The notes beneath the pieces were generated by a model. It had not been told where the DNA came from. It worked only from the letters and a program-made list of their open reading frames with translations, and searched no databases. A program made the position numbers and the translations under genes. From the NCBI RefSeq assembly GCF_024753215.1, contig NZ_JANUGV010000002.1:186001-250000 (forward strand): 64,000 nt of DNA, read 5' to 3'. The stretch is from Massilia solisilvae (GTDB taxonomy: Bacteria; Pseudomonadota; Gammaproteobacteria; Burkholderiales; Burkholderiaceae_D). Positions 48,557 to 57,674 of this stretch are shown here, in pieces; positions within the stretch are counted from its first letter, which is position 1; each line of letters opens with the position of its first letter.

Positions 48557-49726
48557 TTACTCGCGTCCCTTGAGGGAAAAAGCGTTGTCGCCGCCGGCGT
48601 CGGCCAGTGCCAGGCCAGGTGCGGCGTCCTCCGGTTCGCGCCCGCCCTGGCGCTGCCGTTGCTGCTGGTCGCCAAAGCCGGCAAAGCCGCCTTGCTGGGC
48701 GCGCGGCGTTTGCGAGACGCTCACCGTCACCTCGGCGTACTGGCGGCCCGCCAGGTCGTTGCGCAGGTTGTCGCTGACGTTTTGCAGCTGGCGCACGACC
48801 TCGCTGTGGGTCGCGGAGAGCGCCACCTGCAGCGTGCCCGCGCTGTGGCGGATCGAGATGTCCACGCGCCCCAGGTCGGGCGGTTCGAGGCGGATCACCG
48901 CCTGCTCGATGTTGTTGCCGGCCTGGACGCGCAGGCGCTCGCCAAGCGCCTCGTGCAGTGCCTGGCGCCATGCGGCCGGCTGGCCGGCCAGCACGACCGG
49001 CGCCGGCGCGGACGGCGGCGCGTGGTTGGCGGACGGAGCGGCGACGCCCCACCCGGGGGCCGTGCCGGCGGCTGCCGGCGCCGCGCTGTCGCCGGCGGCA
49101 TTGCGTTCGGTTGCGGCGGCAGGCACGGCGCCACGCGGGGCGGCCGGCGGTTGCGTGGCATCGGCGCCGTCCGTGGCCAGGGCCGCGTATGGCGGCGCGT
49201 CGTTCGCACGCAAGGATTCGTCAACGGCGGCGGGACTGGCCTGGGGCGCGGGAGCAATTACGGGGACCGCTCCCGCCGCCATGGCTGAGCGCGCCGCGGC
49301 TTGCTGCGCGGTCGCTTGCACCGGCATGTCGGCGCTGACTCCTGCTTCGCGGGGCTGCGCGAGCGGGAGCGGGGCCGCGGCCGGGGCGAGCGTGCCAGCC
49401 GGGGCGAGCGTGCCCGCCGGGACGAGCGGCATGGCCATTGCCGCCAGCGAGGGCATCGGCTGCTGCGGCGCCGCGGTTGGGTCCTGCGCCGGGTCGGTGC
49501 AGGCATCGGCTTCGTCGCCAGCGTCCGGGGCGTCCGGCAAGGCATCGTCCGCGCCGGCGGCGGCCGCGTCGAGCGGCAGCGCGGCGGCCAGGTCATCCAG
49601 CCACTGGGCGAATCCTGGCGCGGCCGGCAGCCCGGCCGGCGGCATGGCAGCGCCATCGGCCGCCTGCACAACGGCGGTGGTATCGGCTGGGCCGGCAGGG
49701 GGGAGGTTGGTGATCGTGAGATTCAT
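48557..49726 (-). CDS. fliK: Hook-length control protein FliK (LafE-like)
   Basis: A 389-residue protein, mostly Ala/Pro-rich and disordered up to about residue 270, then the Flg_hook domain (AWRQALHEALGERLRVQAGNNIEQAVIRLEPPDLGRVDISI and NVSDNLRNDLAGRQYAEVTVSVSQ). It measures hook length and switches export specificity through FlhB. ATG 49726 overlaps the fliT stop by ATGA and is preferred to a longer reading. Confidence 0.9.
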   Translation of the reverse strand: MNLTITNLPPAGPADTTAVVQAADGAAMPPAGLPAAPGFAQWLDDLAAALPLDAAAAGADDALPDAPDAGDEADACTDPAQDPTAAPQQPMPSLAAMAMPLVPAGTLAPAGTLAPAAAPLPLAQPREAGVSADMPVQATAQQAAARSAMAAGAVPVIAPAPQASPAAVDESLRANDAPPYAALATDGADATQPPAAPRGAVPAAATERNAAGDSAAPAAAGTAPGWGVAAPSANHAPPSAPAPVVLAGQPAAWRQALHEALGERLRVQAGNNIEQAVIRLEPPDLGRVDISIRHSAGTLQVALSATHSEVVRQLQNVSDNLRNDLAGRQYAEVTVSVSQTPRAQQGGFAGFGDQQQRQRQGGREPEDAAPGLALADAGGDNAFSLKGRE

Positions 49727-50040
49727 GGTTGTTCCAAGGCCGGGTCGTTCTCGGCGCCGAGGGCGTAGGCGATCCAGCCTTCCTTGTTGTTGCGCATATC
49801 GTCCAGCCGCAGCTCCAGGTCGCGCGCGGCGCGCGCGCATGCGCCTTGCGCCTGCTCGTAGGCGCTGCGCAGCCAGGTCAGGGCCTCGCGCTCGCGCGCG
49901 GTGAGCGGCCCGCGCCCGGCCAGCTCGCGCAGCGCGGACGGCAGCGCGCGCGCCGCCACCCGCAGGCGATCCCAGTCGGATGCCGTGGCGGCCGCCACCA
50001 GCTCGTCGCCCAGCGCGCGCATCGCTTCGCTCCTATCCAT
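49723..50040 (-). CDS. fliT: Probable flagellar chaperone FliT (LafD-like)
   Basis: A 105-residue, mostly helical small protein between fliS and fliK. Size, charge and position match FliT/LafD, the FliD export chaperone; the sequence itself is weakly conserved. ATG 50040 lies eight bases inside the fliS end; an upstream GTG at 50055 is also possible. Confidence 0.65.
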   Translation of the reverse strand: MDRSEAMRALGDELVAAATASDWDRLRVAARALPSALRELAGRGPLTAREREALTWLRSAYEQAQGACARAARDLELRLDDMRNNKEGWIAYALGAENDPALEQP

Positions 50041-50422
50041 GGCGCGCCTGAACACCCTGCCAGCCCTGGCGGATCGTCGTCAGGATGCGCACGACTTCGT
50101 CCACCATCGTCGGGTCGAGCTTGATGCCCGCCCCGTTCAGGTGCTGGGCGCAGAAGTCGTACAGGTTGGCCAGGTTGGCGACGACTTCGCCGCCGTGCTC
50201 CAGGTCCAGGGAGCTGGACAGGCCATGGATGATTTCCACGCACTTGTCGATGCTCTTCGCCTTCTGCTCATAGCGCTTGTGCACGATGTGCGCGCGCGCG
50301 CGGGCCAGCTCGTCGAGCAGCCCGTCGGTGAGCAGCAGCACCAGCTCCACCGGGGAGGCACGCGCGGTCTGCGCGTCGAGGTTGACTGCGTGGTAGTCGC
50401 TGTAGGCGTCTGTGTAGGCCAT
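50033..50422 (-). CDS. fliS: Flagellin export chaperone FliS (LafC-like)
   Basis: A 129-residue helical protein; the family core ARASPVELVLLLTDGLLDELARARAHI and LDLEHGGEVVANLANLYDFCAQHL are clear. FliS binds the C-terminus of flagellin before export. Its presence without a flagellin gene in the window implies the flagellin gene lies elsewhere, probably just outside. Confidence 0.92.
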   Translation of the reverse strand: MAYTDAYSDYHAVNLDAQTARASPVELVLLLTDGLLDELARARAHIVHKRYEQKAKSIDKCVEIIHGLSSSLDLEHGGEVVANLANLYDFCAQHLNGAGIKLDPTMVDEVVRILTTIRQGWQGVQARHG

Positions 50423-50435
50423 GTGGTTCGGGTCC

Positions 50436-51824
50436 TTACTTCGATTTGTCGCCGAACAGGGCGTCGAACATCGACGAGTTCGAGTTCATGGTGTTCTGCA
50501 GCGTCTGCAGCCGGGTGAACTGCAGCAGGTAGCGCTGGTAGGCCGCGTCGTACTGGGCGTCGAGCGCGGTCTGGCGGACGGTGAGGCTCTTTTGCAGCTT
50601 GTCGTTGGCGTCGCTGCGCAGCTTGATCTGGCCGCTGGTCGAGTCGCTCCACTTTTCCAGGAAGGTCTGCAGGGCGCCCGCGATGCCGCTGCGGGTGCTG
50701 GTGTTGGCCGTGGCCTTGCCGATCAGCGCGTCCAGCCCGTTCGGGTCCCTGGCCAGCTGGTTGGACAGGCGGGTCGAGTCGACGGCCAGCGTGCCCTCCT
50801 TGGTCGCGATGATCCCGTAGGCGGCGAGCGAGGCGCCGACCGTCGGGCGCATCAGTGCGACCAGGCGGTCGCGCAGCGCGCGAATGCCCGAGTCATGCGC
50901 AAACGTGCCGGGCGCCTTCTTCTTGGCGGCGTCGCCGGTGTCGAGCAGGCCGTCGATGGCCTTCTTCAGCGTGTTGTAGGCATCCACGAAGTCCTGGACG
51001 TTCTTGGCGGTCTTGCCGCTGTCGGGGCTGACGGTCACGCTGACCGGCGTCGCGCCGGCGGCCTGGGCCTTGGTGAACGTGACGCTCAGGCCGTCGTAGT
51101 TGGTGAAGGTGTTCGATGCCTGCTCAATCCTGGGGCCGGAGGCGTCGCCCAGGTAGGCGACCGCGTTCTGGCCGGCGACCGTGGTGCTGAAGTTGAGCGG
51201 GTCGGTCAGCTTGGTCTTGAGCGTGCTGGCAGTCATGCCCGACGCGTCGAGCGTGATCGCGTGGCCGGTGCCGGTGGCGGTCGAGGTCAGCGTGAGCTTG
51301 GGCACGCCGCCGATGGTAACCACCGCCGCCTGCACGCGCCCGGCGTTGGAGGAGGCTTTGTTGATCGCCGCCGCCAGTTCGGCCACGCTCATCTTGCCGT
51401 CCTTGCTGGTGTCGGCGCCTGCGAGGCTGACCGTGAAGGGCGTACCTCCGATGCTGATCGCGACCGAGCCGCCGGCCAGGCCGTCGTTGCTCAGGTTGTC
51501 GTAGGCGACCTGGGTCGAGGTGGCGATCTGCTCGACGAAGAAGCTGAACGTGCCAGTGCCGGCGGTGGCGGTCGCGGTGGCCGTGCCGAGCGAGGTGTCG
51601 GACATCACCGCCGATTGCGCGAACAGGGTCTTGTTCAGACCCGTCAGCGACGACAGGCTGGTCTGGAAGGCGCCGATGGCCAGGCCGAGGTCGGACAGCG
51701 CCTTGGTGGTCGCCTGCGCGTCCTTGGTCTGCGCGGTCAGCATGTCCTGGGTCGGCGCGGTGAACTTCTGCGCCAGGGCCGCGGCGGTGCTGGCCGGGTC
51801 GTAGGTCGGGCTGTTGATCGTCAT
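50436..51824 (-). CDS. fliD: Filament cap protein FliD (LafB-like)
   Basis: A 462-residue cap protein with the family N-terminus (AALAQKFTAPTQDMLTAQTKDAQATTKALSDLGLAIGAFQTSLSSL), a hook-IN-like domain (SVAELAAAINKASSNAGRVQAAVVTIGGVPKLTLTSTATG), and a C-terminal YQRYLLQFTRLQTLQNTMNSNSSMFDALF. AGAGGAG lies upstream of ATG 51824. It caps the filament tip so that flagellin can fold there. Confidence 0.93.
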   Translation of the reverse strand: MTINSPTYDPASTAAALAQKFTAPTQDMLTAQTKDAQATTKALSDLGLAIGAFQTSLSSLTGLNKTLFAQSAVMSDTSLGTATATATAGTGTFSFFVEQIATSTQVAYDNLSNDGLAGGSVAISIGGTPFTVSLAGADTSKDGKMSVAELAAAINKASSNAGRVQAAVVTIGGVPKLTLTSTATGTGHAITLDASGMTASTLKTKLTDPLNFSTTVAGQNAVAYLGDASGPRIEQASNTFTNYDGLSVTFTKAQAAGATPVSVTVSPDSGKTAKNVQDFVDAYNTLKKAIDGLLDTGDAAKKKAPGTFAHDSGIRALRDRLVALMRPTVGASLAAYGIIATKEGTLAVDSTRLSNQLARDPNGLDALIGKATANTSTRSGIAGALQTFLEKWSDSTSGQIKLRSDANDKLQKSLTVRQTALDAQYDAAYQRYLLQFTRLQTLQNTMNSNSSMFDALFGDKSK

Positions 51825-51853
51825 CTCATGCTCCTCTTTGTTCTAACCGGGCG

Positions 51854-52288
51854 TTATGCCCGTCCTGCCAGCCACGCCTGGGTGGCGGTTTCGTCTTCGC
51901 GTTTGCGCAGCGCGCGGTCGCGTTCGCGGTCGGCGGCGCCCTGGTGCCGGTCCAGCACCATGCCCAGCACCTCGCGCCGGGTCCACGCGTTGGCCAGCTC
52001 GCGCTGGGCGACCTGCATGTTCGCTTCGTGCAGGTGCAGGTCGGTGCGGTGGCTGTCCGCGAGCGCGAACACGGCCTGCTTGTACTGCCCGCAGTTCAGG
52101 GCCAGCGCCGGCGACAGCGCGCCGGACGCGCCGCTGCCTTCCACCAGCGCATGGAGCCGGTCCAGGTTGGCCTGGTAGCGGCCGCGCGTGGCTTCCTGGC
52201 GGGCCAGGTCGGCCTGGATGCGGTCCACCTCGCTGGCGCGCACGCGCACCAAAAGGCCAAGGCTGTCGATCGTCGTTTGCCTGCTCAT
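51854..52288 (-). CDS. fliJ: Flagellar export protein FliJ
   Basis: A 144-residue coiled-coil protein placed after fliI, with Arg/Glu/Gln-rich helices. In the family FliJ forms a stalk with the FliI ATPase and helps export. Sequence conservation is low; position, length and predicted coiled coil carry the identification. ATG 52288 overlaps the fliI stop (ATGA). Confidence 0.82.
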   Translation of the reverse strand: MSRQTTIDSLGLLVRVRASEVDRIQADLARQEATRGRYQANLDRLHALVEGSGASGALSPALALNCGQYKQAVFALADSHRTDLHLHEANMQVAQRELANAWTRREVLGMVLDRHQGAADRERDRALRKREDETATQAWLAGRA

Positions 52289-53601
52289 GCCATCAATACC
52301 TCCAGCTGCTGCACGCACTGCGCCAGCGGCGCGGCTTCGCGCGTGCCCTGGCACAGGAATGCTTCGATCTTCGGATGCAGGTTGACTGCGCGGTCGGTCT
52401 CGGGATCGGCGCCGGCCACATAGGCGCCCAGCGGGATCAGGTCGCGCACGCGCGCATGGCGCGCCATGCTGGCCTTGAGCTTGCGCGCAGCTTCGGCATG
52501 CGCCGGCGCGACCACCTGCGCCATGCAGCGGCTGATCGAGGCGGCCACGTCGATCGCCGGGTAGTGGCCGCGCTCGGCCAGCTCGCGGCTGAGCACGATG
52601 TGGCCGTCGAGGATCGCGCGCGCGGTGTCCACCACCGGATCCTGCTGGTCGTCGCCTTCGGCCAGCACGGTGTAGATCGCGCTCATGCTGCCGGCTTCGC
52701 CCTCGCCGTTGCCGGCCGACTCGACCAGCTGGGGCAGGGTGGAGAACACCGACGGCGGATAGCCGCGCGTGGCCGGCGGCTCGCCCAGCGACAGCGCCAC
52801 TTCGCGCAGCGCCATCGCGTAGCGGGTGAGTGAATCGACCAGCATCAGCACATGCTGGCCGCGGTCGCGGTAGTGCGCGGCCACGGCGTGGCACAGTTCG
52901 GTCGCGCGCACGCGCATGAGCGGCGACTCGTCGGCCGGGGCCACCACCAGCACCGCGCGCTTGAGGCCTTCGGTGCCGAGCGAGCGCTCGACGAACTCGC
53001 GCACCTCGCGGTTGCGCTCGCCGATCAGGCCGACCACGATCACGTCGGCCACGGTCTGGCGCGTGATCAGGCCGAGCAGCACGCTCTTGCCGACGCCGCT
53101 GCCGGCCATCAGGCCGACGCGCTGGCCGCGGCCGAGCGTGAGCATGCCGTTGATCGCGCGCACGCCCACATCCAGCGGCTGGTCCACGGGGTGCTTGCGC
53201 AGCGGGTTCACGTGCGGGGGCGTCATCGCCAGCTGGGTGTCGCCGCCCAGCCGGCCCAGTCCGTCGATCGGTTCGCCCAGCCCGTTGACCATGCGCCCCA
53301 GCCATTCCGGGCCGATCAGCGGGCCGCGCGCCGGCGGCGCCGGCAGCACGCGGGCGCCGGTGGCCAGGCCTTCGGCCTTCTTGAACGGCATCAGATAGGA
53401 GACCTTGTCGCGAAAGCCCACCACCTGCGCGTCGAGCCAGCCGCCATCGACGGTCTCGACGCGGCAGCGCTGTCCGGTGTGCAGCTTGCAGCCGACGCTC
53501 TCGAGCAGCAGCCCGCGCGCGCCGACCAGGCGCCCGGTCGGCGTCGCGACCGGCACTTCGCCGATGTCCAGCAGGCGCAGGGTCTCGGCCAGCTCCATCA
53601 T
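52285..53601 (-). CDS. fliI: Flagellum-specific export ATPase FliI
   Basis: A 438-residue F1-beta-like ATPase that energises the flagellar type III export apparatus. Walker A is AGSGVGKS (166-173); LIGERNREVREFVERSLG and LMLVDSLTRYAMALREVALSLGEPPATRGYPPSVFSTLPQL are family signatures. Two ATGs (53601, 53598) are possible; the first overlaps the fliH stop. Confidence 0.97.
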   Translation of the reverse strand: MMELAETLRLLDIGEVPVATPTGRLVGARGLLLESVGCKLHTGQRCRVETVDGGWLDAQVVGFRDKVSYLMPFKKAEGLATGARVLPAPPARGPLIGPEWLGRMVNGLGEPIDGLGRLGGDTQLAMTPPHVNPLRKHPVDQPLDVGVRAINGMLTLGRGQRVGLMAGSGVGKSVLLGLITRQTVADVIVVGLIGERNREVREFVERSLGTEGLKRAVLVVAPADESPLMRVRATELCHAVAAHYRDRGQHVLMLVDSLTRYAMALREVALSLGEPPATRGYPPSVFSTLPQLVESAGNGEGEAGSMSAIYTVLAEGDDQQDPVVDTARAILDGHIVLSRELAERGHYPAIDVAASISRCMAQVVAPAHAEAARKLKASMARHARVRDLIPLGAYVAGADPETDRAVNLHPKIEAFLCQGTREAAPLAQCVQQLEVLMA

Positions 53602-54293
53602 GCCGCGGCCTCCTCGCCGTTGGCGGCGGCCTGCAGTTTTTCGGCGACCTGTTCCATGCAGGCGGCAAGCCGGCCCTGGCAGCCGGCATCGACCTCGTGG
53701 TCGCCGGCGCGCACGCGGCACTCGCCAGGCTCCAGCGACGGGTCGGCCATCAGGCTCCATTTCTTGGCGCGCTTGGGATCGAGCTCGGTCACGCGCTTGA
53801 GCTCTTCGGGATTGAGGAACACCTCGACCGCGTCGCGGGTGGGCGGCATGGCGGCCAGCGCTTCATCCACCAGCGCGAGCAGCTGCACCGGCTGCAGCGC
53901 GAGCTCGGCGCGGATCACCTGGCGCGCGATCTTGCCGACCAGGTCCACCACTTCCTTGCGCTGCGCGGCCTTGAGGTCGGCGCGCAGCTTCTTGAGCGAG
54001 CGGAGCATGGCCTCGACCGGCTTGGCGGCCTGCTCGAACTGGGCGCTGGCCTGCTCGCGCGCCTGCTCGGTGCCCTGTGCCAGCCCGGCTGCCATGCCTT
54101 CCGCGTGGCCGGCCCGCCGCCCTTCGTCCAGGCCCTGCTCGAAACCGGCATCGTAGCCGTCGCGCTGTCCCTGGCGGTAGCCGTCGGCCAGCGCGCCCTG
54201 CCAGTCCTGGTCGGGCAGGGCCGGCGCGCCGTCTTCGAGGGCGGCGCCGAACTGCGCGAGCGGCGGGAAGTGGTAGGGACGGAAGTGTTTCAT
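53598..54293 (-). CDS. fliH: Flagellar export ATPase regulator FliH
   Basis: A 231-residue protein with the Gly-containing helical repeats typical of FliH (GYRQGQRDGYDAGFEQGLDEGRRAGHAEGMAAGLAQG, a GxxxG-like series near residues 40-75), then a coiled coil and a C-terminal domain. It holds FliI at the C ring. Overlaps fliG and fliI by four bases each. Confidence 0.92.
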   Translation of the reverse strand: MKHFRPYHFPPLAQFGAALEDGAPALPDQDWQGALADGYRQGQRDGYDAGFEQGLDEGRRAGHAEGMAAGLAQGTEQAREQASAQFEQAAKPVEAMLRSLKKLRADLKAAQRKEVVDLVGKIARQVIRAELALQPVQLLALVDEALAAMPPTRDAVEVFLNPEELKRVTELDPKRAKKWSLMADPSLEPGECRVRAGDHEVDAGCQGRLAACMEQVAEKLQAAANGEEAAA

Positions 54294-55330
54294 TCGGCGG
54301 TGGCCTCGTCGTACAGCTGCACTTCGATCTGGCCGGCCTCGGACAGCTCCTTGACCACGCCCATGATGTCCTTGCGGGTTTGCTCGATGCGCGACAGCGG
54401 CACCGGGCCGGAGCGGCGCATCAGTTCGTCGAAGCTCTGGGCCTGGCGGCGCGGCATGGCGTTCAGGATCGCGTCGCGCAGCGCCGGCTCGGCGCCCTTG
54501 AGCGCGATCGCCCACTGGTCGAGCGGCACTTCGTCGAGCAGGCGCGTGATGGTCTGCTCGGACTGGCGCGACAGGATGTAGAAGTCGTACATCGACATCT
54601 CGATTTTGCTGCACACGTCCGGGTCGTGGGCGCGGATCAACTCGACCATCGCAGCGCGGTTGCCCGGCAGGCGGTTCAGGATCTCGGCGACCTGGTGCAC
54701 CCCGTCCACGCTCGCGCTTTGCGAATCGAGCGCGGCCAGGCAGCGCGCCACCAGGTCCTCCAGCTCGCCGAGCAGGTCGCGGTCGATCTCGTCCAGCCGC
54801 GCCAGGTGCAGCAGCACCAGCTCGCGGCCGTCGCCGGGCAGGCTTTCCAGGATCTGGCCGGCCAGCGCCGGCGGCAGGAAGGCCAGGAACACGGCCTGCA
54901 TCTGCACGTGCTCGCGCATCACGAATTCGGCCAGCCACTTGGGGCTGGCGTACTGCAGGCGCGCGGTCATCGGCCGGATCGCGTCGCCATAGATCGTGTT
55001 CAGCACGCTGTTGGCGATGTCGCTGCCAAGGGCCAGGTCGAGCGAGCGTTTCAGGTAGCTGCGCGAGGCGCCGTGCAGGCCGCTCTGCTGGCGGTAGTCG
55101 TCGAAGAAGTTCTGCAGCGAGACGCGCACCGTGTCCACCTTGATGCCGCTCATCCGGCTCATCACCTGGGTCAGTTCGAGCAGCTCCTCGCGCTCGAGGC
55201 AGCGCAGCACGGCGGCAGCCTGCTCCTCGCCGATCGACAGCAGCACGATCGCCGCCTGCTCGACCGGGGACAAGCCGGTCTCGTTCGGCTGGAGCGCGGA
55301 ATTACTGTTGTTGGGGTTCGCTTCGGCCAT
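54290..55330 (-). CDS. fliG: Flagellar motor switch protein FliG
   Basis: A 346-residue rotor protein. Conserved sections include AAIVLLSIGEEQAAAVLRCLE, MYDFYILSRQSEQTITRLLDEVP and ALKGAEPALRDAILNAMPRRQAQSFDELMRRSGPVPLSRIEQTRKDIMGVVKEL with the torque-helix charges. ATG 55330 overlaps fliF by 29 bases; a longer reading to 55369 begins in rare-codon noise and is not preferred. Confidence 0.96.
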   Translation of the reverse strand: MAEANPNNSNSALQPNETGLSPVEQAAIVLLSIGEEQAAAVLRCLEREELLELTQVMSRMSGIKVDTVRVSLQNFFDDYRQQSGLHGASRSYLKRSLDLALGSDIANSVLNTIYGDAIRPMTARLQYASPKWLAEFVMREHVQMQAVFLAFLPPALAGQILESLPGDGRELVLLHLARLDEIDRDLLGELEDLVARCLAALDSQSASVDGVHQVAEILNRLPGNRAAMVELIRAHDPDVCSKIEMSMYDFYILSRQSEQTITRLLDEVPLDQWAIALKGAEPALRDAILNAMPRRQAQSFDELMRRSGPVPLSRIEQTRKDIMGVVKELSEAGQIEVQLYDEATAE

Positions 55331-56981
55331 TTTTCTTCTGTACCCATTGTTTGACCACCTCGGCCACACGTTCCGGCTCCTTGCCGGCCAGGACCTTGAG
55401 GTGGTCGACCATCACGTCCACGGCCGATCCGGCCGGCGGCAGGTCATAGTTCTCCAGCAGCGGCACCACCGGCATCTGTTTTGCGTCGCCCGCCGCGAGG
55501 GCAGGGGTACCGGCTGCGGCAGCCGCAGCGGTGGTTCCGGGCAGCGCGGCGGGCGCGCTCTTGGCCGGCGGCTGCGGGCCGAAACGGTGGTTGAGCAGGC
55601 GCAGCAGCGGCCGCACCAGCGCCAGCCACGCGAGCAGCAACCCGACCGCCCACGCGGCCCAGCCGCTGGCATCGACCACCGTGTCGCGCTCCTGCCACCA
55701 CGGTTCGGGAGCCGGGGGCGCCGGGAAGCGCAGGCTGGACACGGCCAGCACGTCGCCGCGCGCGGCGTCGATGCCAAGGCCGCCGCGCAGGATCTTGTCG
55801 ATGCGCGCCAGCTCGGCGGCGTTCCAGCCGCCCTTGGGCGCGCCCGGCGCGGCGTCGTTCAGCACCACCGCCACCGACAGCTTGCGCAGGCGCCCGCGGC
55901 TCTTCTTGATCTGGGTGATCGAGCGGTCATACGCGAACTGGCGGGTGCTCGCGTTCTTGCGCGCGCTGCCGTCGTCGTTCGGTTTGTTCGGGTCTTCCGG
56001 CTTGGTGGTGTCGACCTGCGGCGGCCGATTCGACAGCGTGCCGGGCACGCCCATCGCCACGCGGCTCTTCTCCAGCTCCTCGCGCATCGCTTCGCTGGTG
56101 ATCTTGGGGTCGGCGCCGTATTTTTCCTGGGTCTCTTCGACCTTGTCGTTGTCGATGTCGGCGGTGACCGAAACCTTGTAGTTGTTCGCGCCCAGCACCG
56201 GCCCGAGCAGCTCGTTGACGTTGGCGCGCACGCCGTCGGTGACGCGCTTGTCGGTGTTCTCGCCGGAGCTGGCGGCATCGAAGCCGTCGGCCAGGTCCAC
56301 GCGCGAGGAAAGGAAGTTGCCGGCCTGGTCCACCAGCGACACGCGCGACGGCGCCAGGTTGGCCACGCTGCCGGCGACCATGTTGACGATCGCCGCGATC
56401 TGTTCGTTGGTGAGCGTGCGGCCCGGCTTGACCGCAACCACGACCGAGGCCGAGGACTTCTCGCCATCGCTCGCCACGAAGGAGCTGGAACGGGCGATCG
56501 CCAGGTGCACGCGCGCGCTGGCGATCGCGTCCAGCGTCAGGATGCTCTGCGCCAGTTCGCCCTCCAGGCCGCGGCGGAAGCGCACGTCCTGCACGAACTG
56601 CGACACGCCGAGCGGGTCGTTGTGGTCCATCAGTTCCAGGCCCGCCGGCAGCTGCGCGGTCACGCCCTTGGCGGCCAGCAGCATACGGGCCTTGCCCAGG
56701 CTGCTAGCCGGCACCAGCACCTGGCCGCTTTCGGGGTGCAGGCGGTAGGGGATGTGTTCGGCGTCGAGCACGCCCATCATGTCGCTGGCCGCGACCTTTT
56801 CGTGCGCGCCGAACAGCGGCTTGTAGCTGGCCTGGTCGCGCCATTGATACAGCATGACGGCGGCGGTGATCGCCAGCGCGAGCAGCAGCAGGGGCGCGAG
56901 CTTGTTGCGCAGCGCCGCGGGCAGCGCCGGCAGCGCGCCGAGGCGCTTGTTTTCGAGGGCCGATTTCAGGGTGGAGATCAC
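55302..56981 (-). CDS. fliF: MS-ring protein FliF
   Basis: A 559-residue inner-membrane ring protein. N-terminal membrane helix APLLLLALAITAAVMLY, ring-building domains (YKPLFGAHEKVAASDMMGVLDAEHIPYRL; GLEGELAQSILTLDAIASARVHLAI), a second helix (GWAAWAVGLLLAWLALV), and a C-terminal tail EPERVAEVVKQWVQKK that binds FliG. GTG start at 56981, 20 bases after fliE. Confidence 0.96.
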   Translation of the reverse strand: MISTLKSALENKRLGALPALPAALRNKLAPLLLLALAITAAVMLYQWRDQASYKPLFGAHEKVAASDMMGVLDAEHIPYRLHPESGQVLVPASSLGKARMLLAAKGVTAQLPAGLELMDHNDPLGVSQFVQDVRFRRGLEGELAQSILTLDAIASARVHLAIARSSSFVASDGEKSSASVVVAVKPGRTLTNEQIAAIVNMVAGSVANLAPSRVSLVDQAGNFLSSRVDLADGFDAASSGENTDKRVTDGVRANVNELLGPVLGANNYKVSVTADIDNDKVEETQEKYGADPKITSEAMREELEKSRVAMGVPGTLSNRPPQVDTTKPEDPNKPNDDGSARKNASTRQFAYDRSITQIKKSRGRLRKLSVAVVLNDAAPGAPKGGWNAAELARIDKILRGGLGIDAARGDVLAVSSLRFPAPPAPEPWWQERDTVVDASGWAAWAVGLLLAWLALVRPLLRLLNHRFGPQPPAKSAPAALPGTTAAAAAAGTPALAAGDAKQMPVVPLLENYDLPPAGSAVDVMVDHLKVLAGKEPERVAEVVKQWVQKKNGRSEPQQQ

Positions 56982-57000
56982 AGGGTGGCTTTCGCGAAGG

Positions 57001-57333
57001 TCAGACCGGCAGCTTGAGCAGGTCGTCGACCGCGCCCATCACCTTGTTGCGCACCTGGAGCAGCATCGAGAACGACAAATTAGCCTGCTGCGAGGCCAGC
57101 ATCGCGCCGACCAGGTCGTCGCTCTTGCCGCTGTCGACCGCGTTCATGCGCTCGGCGGCGGTGCGTTCGTCCTGGTCCACGCTGGCCAGCGCGTCCTTCA
57201 TGCTCTGGGTGAAAGAAACGCCCGGATGGGCGTGGTGGGCGGCATCGATTGCCGGCGTCACCGCCAGCCGGCTCGCTTCGTTGGTGAGCGCTGCCAGGTC
57301 CGCCTGGATCGCGCCAGCAAGTTCAGTTGCCAT
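57001..57333 (-). CDS. fliE: Hook-basal body protein FliE
   Basis: A 110-residue protein with the FliE C-terminal core (SFTQSMKDALASVDQDERTAAERM and MLASQQANLSFSMLLQVRNKVMGAVDDLLKLPV). It links the MS ring to the rod. First gene of the minus-strand fliEFGHIJ operon, facing a 341-base regulatory gap. Confidence 0.93.
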   Translation of the reverse strand: MATELAGAIQADLAALTNEASRLAVTPAIDAAHHAHPGVSFTQSMKDALASVDQDERTAAERMNAVDSGKSDDLVGAMLASQQANLSFSMLLQVRNKVMGAVDDLLKLPV

Positions 57334-57674
57334 CGTTTCGTCCGTTACAAATTCTCACTGTTGTTAAATGTAAACACACCGTTTGGTATTCTGTTGCCAA
57401 CGTTGACTTACATCAACATTGTGACTCGCGGTCGTGATAGGGATTTGGTGATCGCTCCATTTTTCATAGCGCGCTCTCTCCCCTGCGGTGCTTTGCCATT
57501 GCCCTATGGCAACGGATCGTTTACGATCTTACCGTACGGCAACGCGCTTTTCCAAGCGAAATATCAAAGTTTCAGTGAGATTTTGGCCGTTATAATCATT
57601 GCCTAAGGGAATTTCTTTGACTTTCGTGCAGACGTCCCGCAGGCCGCTTCTGTCTGGAAAACACAACGCTGACC
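57334..57674. promoter_or_regulatory. Divergent fliE/fliM control region with palindrome cluster
   Basis: No gene in these 341 AT-rich bases. Three dyads stand out: GTTGA-N6-TCAAC (57402-57417), TTGCCAT-N6-ATGGCAA (57493-57512) and GATCG-TTTA-CGATC (57515-57528), followed by the palindrome CCGTACGG (57532-57539). GGCAACG-type heptamers recur. A TATAAT box lies at 57591-57596 with GTTTCA 16 bases upstream, for the fliM operon. A sigma-54-like GG...GC pair near 57383 has the wrong spacing (nine bases). Activator sites for a LafK-type regulator are possible but unproven. Confidence 0.55.

Noticed and set aside
46121-49288. Plus-strand 1055-codon open frame across motB, motA, sigma factor and fliL/fliK
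   Set aside because: All five opposing genes have family motifs; this frame has none and is an antisense artefact.
57380-57400. Sigma-54 promoter in the fliE/fliM gap (TTTGG...TTGCC)
   Set aside because: The GG and GC elements are nine bases apart rather than ten, and the -24 half is poor.
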